From positions 1 to 28,707 of the forward strand of contig JANPDA010000340.1 of NCBI GenBank assembly GCA_031431235.1: a stretch of DNA of 28,707 bases, given 5' to 3'. Source of the stretch: JANNSW01 sp031431235. GTDB lineage: Bacteria > Pseudomonadota > Alphaproteobacteria > Rhizobiales > Hyphomicrobiaceae. The first letter of the stretch is position 1; every line of letters starts with the position of its first letter. A program made the position numbers and the translations under genes. This document shows, one piece after another, positions 16,962-23,286 of the stretch. The notes beneath the pieces were generated by a model. The model saw only the letters and a list, made by a program, of their open reading frames with translations. It had not been told where the DNA came from and did no database searches.

Positions 16962-17194
16962 GCCAGTTCCTCGTGCTCTCAAGTCCGTCTCAATCGCCCC
17001 TGTGGCCAGCCTCGGGCCATTGGGACAGGTGGGGTCCGGATGCGTGCACGGAACGCGGACCGTTCATGCTGGAAACTCGCAGTGAACGGTAAACATAAGA
17101 TTAATGACAATAGCTTATCGATACATATTAATGACGATCCTCATCAAATCCATCCATCAGGCGGAGATTTAATGTGAAATCGGCTGCAGAGCTG
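16962..17194. promoter_or_regulatory. AT-rich upstream region of the PodJ-like gene with paired motifs
   Basis: The gap between the PodJ-like gene and the next coding gene (16962-17454) is 493 bp with no convincing gene. This part holds an 8-bp inverted repeat, ACCGTTCA (17059-17066) and TGAACGGT (17083-17090), and a 12-bp direct repeat, ATTAATGACAAT (17100-17111) and ATTAATGACGAT (17127-17138). It stands out as AT-rich in a GC-rich genome and is probably a promoter/operator region. Short ORFs here have no protein-like composition. Confidence 0.5.
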
Positions 17195-17261
17195 GAGCAT
17201 TTTCCGGCGAAGTGGCCACCGGCTCGTCGAAAGAAAATGCGACCAGACGAGATTCCAGAGC
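17195..17261. repeat. Rhizobial-type palindromic intergenic repeat
   Basis: GCATTTTC (17197-17204) pairs with GAAAATGC (17233-17240). The whole block from GAGCATTTTCCGGCGAAGTG to ATTCCAGAGC resembles, from memory, a repeat of about 70 bp seen in many intergenic regions of rhizobial genomes. Its function is unknown. Only one copy is recognised in this window. The remaining bases to 17454 show no further structure. Confidence 0.6.
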
Positions 17262-17454
17262 GCCCGGCCCGACACTACCGGATCGCAATGCGTTCTGGCG
17301 CACAGGCTCGGCACTTCGCAAGCATCCGGTCTTGCAGTCGCGCGGCACACGGGCCATGGTATGGTCATCGTTCCTCGCCACCCTCGGATGCGCCCAGCGG
17401 CTGGGCGCCCGGAGCGGCAAGCTGAGCCGGAGCGGCAAGTTGAGGGAGTGACCG

Positions 17455-17889
17455 ATGCGACCGATAGTGATTGTGGCGATGCTCGCCTCGAGCTTGTGTG
17501 CGGCCTCCGCGATGGCAGCCGATCAGGGTGGACGCTACATGATGTCGCCTTCGGGCGAGGGGTTCGCTCGACTCGACACCGAGACCGGCGTCATCGCCAT
17601 GTGCCGGCCCGAAGGCACCGAGCTCGCGTGCAAGGCGGCCAGCGACGACACGCTCAAGCTGCAAGCCGAGATCGATCGCCTCACCAATGAGAACCTGGCC
17701 TTGACGGAGGAGCTAGAGCAGGCCCGTATCGCCGGTGCAGTGGCCGGCAACGCGGCGGCTCCCACGCTGAAGTTACCCTCGGAAGCCGAGGTGGACAAAG
17801 CCATGAGTTTCGTCGAGAAGCTCATTCGCCGGTTCAAGGCTCTGGTCGACGACCTGAACCGCGACAACGGGCGGACGATGCCGCTCTGA
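17455..17889 (+). CDS. Small periplasmic coiled-coil protein of unknown function
   Basis: This is a 144-residue protein. Residues 1-21 form a Sec signal peptide (IVIVAMLASSLCAASAMA, cleavage after AMA). The mature part begins with a short domain containing GGRYMMSPSGEGFARLDTETG and two cysteines (MCRPEG and LACKAA), which probably form a disulfide. A coiled coil follows at about residues 65-95 (LQAEIDRLTNENLALTEELE), then an amphipathic helix near the C-terminus. GGGAG precedes the ATG. Similar small proteins are common as hypotheticals in Hyphomicrobiales, but I know of no function. It lies 31 bp ahead of the YjbQ-family gene on the same strand and may be co-transcribed with it. Confidence 0.75.
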   Translation: MRPIVIVAMLASSLCAASAMAADQGGRYMMSPSGEGFARLDTETGVIAMCRPEGTELACKAASDDTLKLQAEIDRLTNENLALTEELEQARIAGAVAGNAAAPTLKLPSEAEVDKAMSFVEKLIRRFKALVDDLNRDNGRTMPL

Positions 17890-17920
17890 CCGCGCGCATG
17901 GCAAGCTAGACGGACGGACC

Positions 17921-18361
17921 ATGGTCTCGCTGACGACAACACGTCATGAGCTCGATTTCCATACCGCCGGCTCCGTCCTCAACGACATCACGGAAGGGCT
18001 GACCGGCTGGCTCACCGACATCGGTGCCGGTGAAGGGCTGCTCACATTGTTCGTGCGCCATTCGTCAGCTTGCCTCACCATCCAGGAGAGCAACGATCCG
18101 GCGGCCCAGTCCGATCTGCTGGCAATGTTGTCGCGATTGGCCGCGGAGGGCATGGGCAGGCAGCAGCGCAGCGACCTGTTGGGCGATATGCCCGCCCACA
18201 TCAAGGCGATGCTGTCCTCGCTCAGCCTCAGTATTCCCGTGGTCGCGGGCCGTCTTGCGCTCGGGACCTGGCAAGCCGTCTACCTGATCGAGCACCGCAT
18301 GCGCTCCGACCGACGCGCGGTCGTGCTGCAGTTCATTGGCGCGACAGAGGCGGCGCGTTAG
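17921..18361 (+). CDS. YjbQ/UPF0047 family protein (secondary thiamine-phosphate synthase type)
   Basis: This 146-residue protein matches the YjbQ family along its whole length. The conserved segments are LFVRHSSACLTIQESND, LGDMPAHIKAML, the S-L-S-I-P-V strand and LALGTWQAVYLIEHR. The family is small and trimeric, with a His/Asp-lined pocket. Its E. coli member shows weak thiamine-phosphate synthase activity, hence the database name, but the physiological role is unsettled. The ATG at 17921 gives the normal family length. No thiamine genes are nearby, so the name should be taken as a family label only. Confidence 0.9.
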   Translation: MVSLTTTRHELDFHTAGSVLNDITEGLTGWLTDIGAGEGLLTLFVRHSSACLTIQESNDPAAQSDLLAMLSRLAAEGMGRQQRSDLLGDMPAHIKAMLSSLSLSIPVVAGRLALGTWQAVYLIEHRMRSDRRAVVLQFIGATEAAR

Positions 18362-18411
18362 CACAGCCCGAACAATAACCGAATCTTTTTCGCGAGCGGA
18401 TGCGCTTCGGA

Positions 18412-18509
18412 GTAGGGTGCAATAGGCGCCTTCGCCGTATTGCACCTTCGGCTGGCGTTGCGATCCGGGGTGGTGCAATACGGCCTGAAGTAGGCCTATT
18501 GCACCCTAC
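18412..18509. repeat. Nested, BIME-like double inverted repeat
   Basis: The outer arms GTAGGGTGCAATAGGC (18412-18427) and GCCTATTGCACCCTAC (18494-18509) pair perfectly over 16 bp. The inner arms GCCGTATTGCACC (18434-18446) and GGTGCAATACGGC (18472-18484) pair perfectly over 13 bp. All four arms share a GGTGCAATA core, so the element is two small hairpins placed head to head, like a bacterial interspersed mosaic element made of REP units. It lies in the gap between the convergent YjbQ and DUF1638 genes. Confidence 0.8.
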
Positions 18510-18601
18510 AGATCCCGTCCTCGACTTGACGACGAGACGTAGCGGTTATTGTTGGGAGTGTCCTTAGGCCAAGCTCGACCGTCCGTGGGTTGGATTGAAG
18601 G

Positions 18602-19243
18602 TCATCCGGCCGAGTCTTGTTGTTGACGCTCGAGTGTGGTCGCAAGCTCGCCATAGCCGGTCAGGCGCCGCTCGTAGGCGAGGCCCAGCTTACGCGCTGC
18701 ATCGCGCGCCTTTGCCTCCAGCCCCTCGTCCTCCGTCTGCGCCAGATAGACGACCTTGGTGTAATGGCCGAACATCATGTCGCGCATGCCGTCCCGGTCG
18801 AGGCTGTAGGTGTCCCAGATCAGCTTGTCGAAGTGTCGGGCGAGATAGTCGGTGAGGAAGAAGGCCGTCAGGTCCTCCTCCTCGGCGCGGGCCGCGAACG
18901 CCGCATTGCCTGCAAAAAACGAATAGCAGTGCGGCCCCTCGATCCGCTCGACGCCTTCCGCCGCGAGCACCGTGTCGAGCAGCCCCCCAGTGCCGCAGTC
19001 GCCATAGGCAATGAGGATCCTCTCGTACTTGCCCCGCGCCGCCCGGATCTTGTCGCGCACGCCCTCGGGGATCTTCTCCGGCGTGTTGTGCCAGATGGCG
19101 GGCAGGCAGGTGACGTCGAGATGGCTCCAGCCGTTCAGCTCGATCAACGCCACGATCTCGCGGGCCAGCGCCCCGCACGCGATCACCAGCACGCTGCCCT
19201 GGCCGCGCCTGAATTCATAGGTCTCGTCGGGTTGCAGGTTCAT
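18602..19243 (-). CDS. DUF1638 family protein
   Basis: This 213-residue cytoplasmic protein carries the hallmarks of DUF1638: VIACGALAREI near the N-terminus, LIAYGDCGTGGLLD in the middle, and EGPHCYSFFAG with FLTDYLARHFDKL after it. The conserved cysteines and histidine look like a metal or cofactor site. Members are known near corrinoid-dependent methyltransferase genes (MttB type) in other genomes, and their biochemical role is unclear. Here it starts 7 bp after the kbl stop on the same strand, so the two are almost certainly one operon. This suggests a link to glycine/one-carbon metabolism, which is an inference. Confidence 0.85.
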   Translation of the reverse strand: MNLQPDETYEFRRGQGSVLVIACGALAREIVALIELNGWSHLDVTCLPAIWHNTPEKIPEGVRDKIRAARGKYERILIAYGDCGTGGLLDTVLAAEGVERIEGPHCYSFFAGNAAFAARAEEEDLTAFFLTDYLARHFDKLIWDTYSLDRDGMRDMMFGHYTKVVYLAQTEDEGLEAKARDAARKLGLAYERRLTGYGELATTLERQQQDSAG

Positions 19244-19250
19244 GGCAAGA

Positions 19251-20453
19251 CTATATCACGCCCTCGGCGCGTCCGGCGTCGGCAAACGCGGCAATTGCGG
19301 TCTCGACATCCGCGTCGGACAAGGCCGCCGACATCTGGGTGCGGATGCGCGCCTTGCCTTTTGGCACCACGGGGAAGAAGAACCCGGCCACATAGATGCC
19401 ACGGGCATCGAGCGCTGCCGCCATTCGCTGCGCCAGCTTGGCCTCGCCCAGCATCACCGGGATGATCGGCGTCTCCCCGGGAAGCGTGGCGAAGCCGGCC
19501 TGCTCGAGGCCCGCCCGGAAGCGCTTGGCATGGCGGAACAGCCGCTCGCGCCGGTCGTCGGCTGCCTCCGCGATGTCGATTGCAGCAAGCGAGCCGGCTG
19601 CTACCGCAGGCGCCAGCGAGTTCGAGAACAGATAGGGCCGCGCCCGCTGGCGCAGCAGGTCGATGATCGGCTGGCTCGCGGCGACGTATCCGCCCATGGC
19701 GCCGCCGAGCGCCTTGCCGAGCGTGCCGGTCACGATCTCGACGTCGTCCGCGACGCCCGCGCGATGCGGAGTGCCGCGGCCCTGCGGCCCGATGAAGCCT
19801 GTCGCATGGCAATCGTCGACCAGAATGGTCGCGCCATAGCGCCGCGCGAGTGCCGAAATCCCTTTGAGATCGGCGAGAGTGCCATCCATCGAGAACACGC
19901 CATCTGTCGCGATCAGCTTGAACCGTACCCCTGCCGTGTCGGCTTCCTGGAGCCGCGTCTCCAGCTCGTTCAGGTCGCCATTGGCAAAGCGGTAGCGCTT
20001 GGCCTTGCAGAGCCGTACGCCGTCGATGATCGACGCATGGTTGAGCCCATCCGAGATGATCGCGTCCTCCTCGCCCAACAGCGGCTCGAACACGCCGCCA
20101 TTGGCATCGAAGCAGGCCGCGAACAGGATCGCATCGTCTTTGCCGAGATAGCGCGCGATGCGGGATTCGAGCGCGCGATGCAGCGTCTGCGTCCCGCAGA
20201 TGAAGCGAACCGAGGCCATGCCAAAACCGAGCTCGTCGAGCGCCTGCTTGGCCGCCGCGATCACATCTGGATGGTCGGCGAGGCCCAGATAGTTGTTGGC
20301 GCACAGATTGAGCATCGTCCGCCGCTTGCCCCCGCTCTCCACCTCGATGTGCGCGCGCTGCGGAGTCGCGATCAGCCGCTCGCGCTTGGTGAGGCCATCC
20401 GCCTCGATCCGGGTGAGGGTCGCGCGGACATGGTCGATCAGGGTGTCGGGCAT
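19251..20453 (-). CDS. kbl: 2-amino-3-ketobutyrate CoA ligase (glycine C-acetyltransferase)
   Basis: Kbl splits 2-amino-3-ketobutyrate with CoA into glycine and acetyl-CoA, the second step of threonine breakdown after threonine dehydrogenase. The 400-residue length matches E. coli Kbl (398). Diagnostic stretches are LNLCANNYLGLADHP, FGMASVRFICGTQTLH, the PLP-site strand DDCHATGFIGP and the PLP lysine K247 in VTGTLGKALGGAMGG. The ATG read from 20453 is chosen over an upstream in-frame start because GGAGACGAG lies just ahead. No tdh gene is in the window. The DUF1638 gene follows. The 5' region carries a candidate leader-peptide attenuator (20516-20684). Confidence 0.93.
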   Translation of the reverse strand: MPDTLIDHVRATLTRIEADGLTKRERLIATPQRAHIEVESGGKRRTMLNLCANNYLGLADHPDVIAAAKQALDELGFGMASVRFICGTQTLHRALESRIARYLGKDDAILFAACFDANGGVFEPLLGEEDAIISDGLNHASIIDGVRLCKAKRYRFANGDLNELETRLQEADTAGVRFKLIATDGVFSMDGTLADLKGISALARRYGATILVDDCHATGFIGPQGRGTPHRAGVADDVEIVTGTLGKALGGAMGGYVAASQPIIDLLRQRARPYLFSNSLAPAVAAGSLAAIDIAEAADDRRERLFRHAKRFRAGLEQAGFATLPGETPIIPVMLGEAKLAQRMAAALDARGIYVAGFFFPVVPKGKARIRTQMSAALSDADVETAIAAFADAGRAEGVI

Positions 20454-20515
20454 GGCTCGTCTCCGTTGCCTGCACCGAGCGGTAGGGCAAGCAGGCGGAC
20501 TTGCGCAAGCGGAAA

Positions 20516-20539
20516 GGGCCGCGCCTCGAGGCACGGCCC
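20516..20539 (-). terminator. Terminator-like hairpin of the candidate kbl attenuator
   Basis: On the minus strand GGGCCGTGCC and GGCGCGGCCC pair over 10 bp, with one T-G wobble, around the tetraloop TCGA, followed by TTTCC. The 5' half can instead pair upstream: GTGCCTCG (20526-20533 on this strand) is complementary to CGAGGCAC (20562-20569). The two structures are mutually exclusive. The T tract is only three long, so efficiency is uncertain. Confidence 0.6.
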
Positions 20540-20603
20540 TCCGTGAGATCGGCAGATCGAAGTGCCTCGGCCGGACGCCCGGTCGAGAGGTGATCCGGCG
20601 TGA

Positions 20604-20684
20604 TCAGGCGAGCGCCAGAGGCAGCTCCAGCATCGCAGTGATCGTGGTTGGCCGCTTCGACCGCACGATAATCCCACTCGACAT
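20604..20684 (-). CDS. Candidate 26-residue leader peptide ahead of kbl
   Basis: This small ORF starts at the ATG read from 20684. AAGGAGGTGATCC (20687-20699) lies just upstream and matches the anti-Shine-Dalgarno end of 16S rRNA over its full stretch, the strongest ribosome site in the window. The peptide has R-P-T-T-I-T in the middle and ends L-E-L-P-L-A-L-A, so it is rich in Thr, Ile and Leu but has no recognisable domain. Its 3' end contains TGCCTC (20618-20623), which can pair with a downstream segment. Placed between a possible promoter and a terminator-like hairpin ahead of kbl, it has the layout of an attenuator leader. A free-standing small protein is the alternative. Confidence 0.6.
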   Translation of the reverse strand: MSSGIIVRSKRPTTITAMLELPLALA

Positions 20685-20721
20685 TGGATCACCTCCTTTC
20701 CGTTGTTGAAACCCGACACGG

Positions 20722-20750
20722 AGATTGCATGATTTGGCCGGTTCTGCCAA
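20722..20750 (-). promoter_or_regulatory. Possible promoter for the leader/kbl transcript
   Basis: On the minus strand TTGGCA (20745-20750) and CAATCT (20722-20727) are separated by 17 bp, a sigma-70-like spacing, about 23 bp upstream of the leader Shine-Dalgarno. The -10 match is weak. The rest of the gap up to the DUF924 stop (20829) shows nothing further. Confidence 0.35.
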
Positions 20751-20828
20751 GGGCGGAAATGCGACAGTGCTAACGCACGATGTTGGGAGTTCGGGTAAGA
20801 CCCTTGGCACGGAAACCGTGCGCCGCCG

Positions 20829-21386
20829 TCAGAACGACGAGTTCGGCTGCTTCAGGAATTCGGCTTCCTCCGCGGTCGTTGCCCGTCCGAGCATCGCATT
20901 CCTGTGCGGGAAGCGCCCGAACCGATCGATGATGACCTTGTACAGTTGCGCGTAATGGAGCGCATCCGCGTCCTCCAGCGTGGCGAACAGGGCGACCGAA
21001 ACCGCTTGCACCGCACGATCCTCACTGTGCTCGAAAGGGAGATAGAGGAACCGCCGCTGCTCGACGGCAAGCTGATGATCGAAGCCATCCTCGATCGCGC
21101 GGTTGGCGATCAGCAGAGCCAGATCATCCTGCGCGAAGGCGCGCTCGCTGCCCCGCCAGATGTGCCGTGAGAGCTGGTCGAGCACCAGCACGCTCGCCAG
21201 GTAGCTCTGGGCCGTCGTGCAGCTTCCGGGCGCGGCTTCGCGGGCGAGGCGGTCGTGCAGCGGTCCGAAGCGGCGGATGATCGCCTGATCGACCCGCGTG
21301 CTCTTCGTCCACCAGTCCTCGGTTTTCAGCTCAGCGAACCAGAACCGGACGACCTCGCCGACCCACCCCCGCGTCTCCGTCTGCAT
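20829..21386 (-). CDS. DUF924 family protein
   Basis: This 185-residue protein matches DUF924 along its length: VVRFWFAELKTEDWWTKS at the start, VLVLDQLSRHIWRGSERAFAQD in the middle, FLYLPFEHSED, and DRFGRFPHRNAMLGR near the end. The family is all-helical and tetratricopeptide-like, widespread in Proteobacteria, and has no established function. The start is 21 bp downstream of the irr stop on the same strand, so it is probably co-transcribed with irr. The ATG has a G-rich sequence (GGGGGAT) upstream as a modest ribosome site. Confidence 0.88.
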   Translation of the reverse strand: MQTETRGWVGEVVRFWFAELKTEDWWTKSTRVDQAIIRRFGPLHDRLAREAAPGSCTTAQSYLASVLVLDQLSRHIWRGSERAFAQDDLALLIANRAIEDGFDHQLAVEQRRFLYLPFEHSEDRAVQAVSVALFATLEDADALHYAQLYKVIIDRFGRFPHRNAMLGRATTAEEAEFLKQPNSSF

Positions 21387-21407
21387 GCCGGCAATCCCCC
21401 GCGCGGC

Positions 21408-21902
21408 TCAGCCGTCTTGCCGCTCGCGCAGCCTGACCACCACATCGACCCGGGCGATCTCCATGCCGGCGGGCGCATCGGGCACGCCGACGATGCAGAT
21501 GCCGCTCTCGGGGATATCCATGATCGATCCGTCCCACTCGCAATAGAAATGGTGATGATCGGAGGTGTTGGTATCGAAATAGGTCTTCGAGCCATCGACT
21601 GCGACGGCGCGCAACAGCCCCGCCTCGGTGAACTGGTGCAGCGTGTTGTAGACAGTCGCGAGCGACACCGGCACGCCCGCCGCCGTCGCTTCCTCGTAGA
21701 GCTGCTCGGCCGTGACGTGGCGGTCCGTGCCCTCGAACAGCAACGCGCCGAGTGCCAGCCTTTGCCTCGTGGGGCGAAAACCTGCCATCTTCAGCCGGTT
21801 TGCCAGTACGGAAACTTTTTGTTTGCCAGAGCCCATCGTCAGTGCCGTCCGATCGGGCCCGGCCATCTGCCGTGCCTGCTGCCCACTCGACTGGACCAAC
21901 AT
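21408..21902 (-). CDS. irr: Iron response regulator Irr, Fur superfamily
   Basis: Irr controls haem synthesis and iron uptake in Rhizobiales in response to haem status. The 164-residue ORF has the Fur winged helix (GFRPTRQRLALGALLF and VPVSLATVYNTLHQFTEAGLL) and the Irr-type histidine cluster HHHFY after TYFDTNTSD, ending in VVVRLRE. The N-terminal haem motif GCPWHD of the Bradyrhizobium protein is absent, as in several other Irr proteins. The ATG read from 21902 gives the family length. However, a candidate promoter (TTGCAA 21922-21927, TAATGT 21899-21904, 17-bp spacing) overlaps this ATG, so Met13 or Met23 may be the true start. Location beside the fabA-fabB-fabI genes is typical of the order. 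Confidence 0.9.
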   Translation of the reverse strand: MLVQSSGQQARQMAGPDRTALTMGSGKQKVSVLANRLKMAGFRPTRQRLALGALLFEGTDRHVTAEQLYEEATAAGVPVSLATVYNTLHQFTEAGLLRAVAVDGSKTYFDTNTSDHHHFYCEWDGSIMDIPESGICIVGVPDAPAGMEIARVDVVVRLRERQDG

Positions 21903-21932
21903 TAGAAAGTGCGATGCGGAATTGCAACAGTG

Positions 21933-21963
21933 CTGGCCGCGGCAGAGTGTACGCCGCGGCCAG
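21933..21963. terminator. Strong GC hairpin after the RTX gene
   Basis: CTGGCCGCGG (21933-21942) pairs perfectly with CCGCGGCCAG (21954-21963) across an 11-base loop, 14 bp beyond the stop of the RTX-repeat gene. It lacks a T tract. It may end that transcript or insulate the irr promoter region. Confidence 0.5.
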
Positions 21964-21977
21964 GCAGATCGACGTTG

Positions 21978-22439
21978 TCAGAGACCGCCCACCACGAAAT
22001 CGCTTGCATCGAGGCTGGACAACTGGACGCCCAGCAGCAGCACGCTTGCGCCCGTAGCGAGGTCATCGAACAGCACATTGGCGCCGACCTGCTCGGCAAA
22101 GGCGAGCGAAGCGGTTCCCGACAACCCGAAATTGGTGAAATCGAGCTTGTCCGCACCATTCCCGAAGTCGGTCACAGCGTCGGCGCCGCCCTGCAGGTCG
22201 AACACGAACCTGTCGGCGCCTGTGCCGCCCGTCAACAGGTCATGGCCGCCGTCGCCCTTCAGGCGGTCGTTGCCGGCATCGCCATTGAGAGCATCGTCGC
22301 CCTTGCCGCCACGCAGCTGGTCGTTGCCATCGCCGCCATTGATGGTGTCGTTGCCGCCCTCGCCACGCAACTCTTCGGCGCGTGCCGAGCCATTCAGCGT
22401 ATCGTCACGGCTCGTTCCACGGATTTTCTTGAGGCCCAT
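21978..22439 (-). CDS. Small RTX calcium-binding repeat protein
   Basis: This is a 153-residue protein. Residues 8-79 hold about eight glycine/aspartate nonapeptide repeats of the GGxGxDxLx type (for example GEGGNDTIN, GGDGNDQLR, GGKGDDALN, GDAGNDRLK). These fold into a calcium-binding parallel beta roll. The C-terminal 70 residues (GADKLDFTNFGLSGTASLAF onward) resemble the beta-rich end that carries the uncleaved type I secretion signal. There is no N-terminal signal peptide, as expected for type I export, and no ABC exporter in the window. There is no catalytic domain, so this is repeat plus tail only. GGAGCA lies upstream of the ATG. Confidence 0.85.
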   Translation of the reverse strand: MGLKKIRGTSRDDTLNGSARAEELRGEGGNDTINGGDGNDQLRGGKGDDALNGDAGNDRLKGDGGHDLLTGGTGADRFVFDLQGGADAVTDFGNGADKLDFTNFGLSGTASLAFAEQVGANVLFDDLATGASVLLLGVQLSSLDASDFVVGGL

Positions 22440-22477
22440 CCGTCGTGCTCCTGCTCTGGGTTGAGGAATGTATCAGC

Positions 22478-22492
22478 CAGGATGCTATCCTG
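22478..22492. promoter_or_regulatory. Perfect 15-bp palindrome in the RTX-fabA divergent gap
   Basis: CAGGAT-GCT-ATCCTG lies 39 bp upstream of the RTX start and about 180 bp upstream of fabA. A short perfect dyad between divergent genes is a plausible operator, probably for the RTX side. No regulator is assigned. Confidence 0.35.
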
Positions 22493-22586
22493 CCGCACCC
22501 GTCCTATCGCGGACCTGACGGGCGATGTCAGCGGGCTGTCAGCTTCACGCTTGCACGCGATGCATGCGGATCGACCGGGGAGGATT

Positions 22587-22615
22587 TTGTTGCTGCCGGG
22601 AAAGTGTGTTAGGAA
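22587..22615 (+). promoter_or_regulatory. Possible fabA promoter
   Basis: TTGTTG (22587-22592) and TAGGAA (22610-22615) are spaced by 17 bp, about 60 bp ahead of the fabA start. Both hexamers are weak matches to sigma-70, so this is only a candidate. Confidence 0.25.
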
Positions 22616-22674
22616 ACCCGGCCGGAGCGCGATGAGCCCGGCAACTCAACGGGCGGGTGCTTGTCGGAGAGACG

Positions 22675-23205
22675 ATGGCCGAGCGGCGTGAAAGCTATGA
22701 ATATCAGGATCTTCTCGCCTGCGGGCGGGGCGAGCTGTTCGGCCATGGCAATGCGCAGCTGCCATTGCCGCCGATGCTGATGTTCGACCGCATTGCGAGC
22801 ATCTCCGAGACGGGCGGCGCGCACGGCAAGGGGCAGATTATTGCGGAGTTCGCCATCCGCCCCGACCTCTGGTTCTTCGATTGTCATTTCAAGGGCGATC
22901 CCGTGATGCCGGGCTGTCTGGGCCTCGACGCACTCTGGCAGCTCACCGGTTTCTTCCTCGGCTGGCTCGGGGCTCCAGGGCGAGGGCGGGCGATCGGCGT
23001 TGGCGAAGTCAAGCTCACGGGCATGGTCGTTCCGACGGTCAAGCGCGTCGAATACGTGATCGACATGAAGCGTGTCATCCTGCGCAAGCTGAAGCTCGGC
23101 ATTGCCGATGGCGTGATGAAGGCCGACGGTGCGGTCGTCTACACGGCGAGCGACCTCCGGGTCGGCCTGTTCGAGACTGGCGCGCCCGTCGGATCGGCCG
23201 AGTAG
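22675..23205 (+). CDS. fabA: 3-hydroxydecanoyl-ACP dehydratase/isomerase
   Basis: FabA dehydrates 3-hydroxydecanoyl-ACP and isomerises trans-2 to cis-3-decenoyl-ACP, the branch point of anaerobic unsaturated fatty acid synthesis. The 176-residue protein matches E. coli FabA (172). H71 in CHFKGDPVMPGC and D85 in GLDALWQLTGFFLGWLG are the catalytic pair. The ATG at 22675 has GGAGAG just upstream and is preferred to an in-frame GTG at 22657. fabB follows after 81 bp and fabI after that, so the three genes probably form one transcription unit. Confidence 0.96.
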   Translation: MAERRESYEYQDLLACGRGELFGHGNAQLPLPPMLMFDRIASISETGGAHGKGQIIAEFAIRPDLWFFDCHFKGDPVMPGCLGLDALWQLTGFFLGWLGAPGRGRAIGVGEVKLTGMVVPTVKRVEYVIDMKRVILRKLKLGIADGVMKADGAVVYTASDLRVGLFETGAPVGSAE

Positions 23206-23286
23206 GCAATTGGTTTTCGGCGTGCTAGCCGCCGGCAGCGGTTGCTCCGGCGCCGTGCGGGGGTGGGATAGAAGGGGTTCTGAGGA

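Noticed and set aside
17174..17451. Short frames in the PodJ upstream gap
   Set aside because: They overlap the palindromic repeat, have no ribosome site, and their composition is not protein-like.
20686..20700. GGATCACCTCCTTTC as a 16S rRNA 3' end fragment
   Set aside because: Only these 15 bases match; no further rRNA helix sequence precedes it, and on the opposite strand it is a well-placed Shine-Dalgarno.
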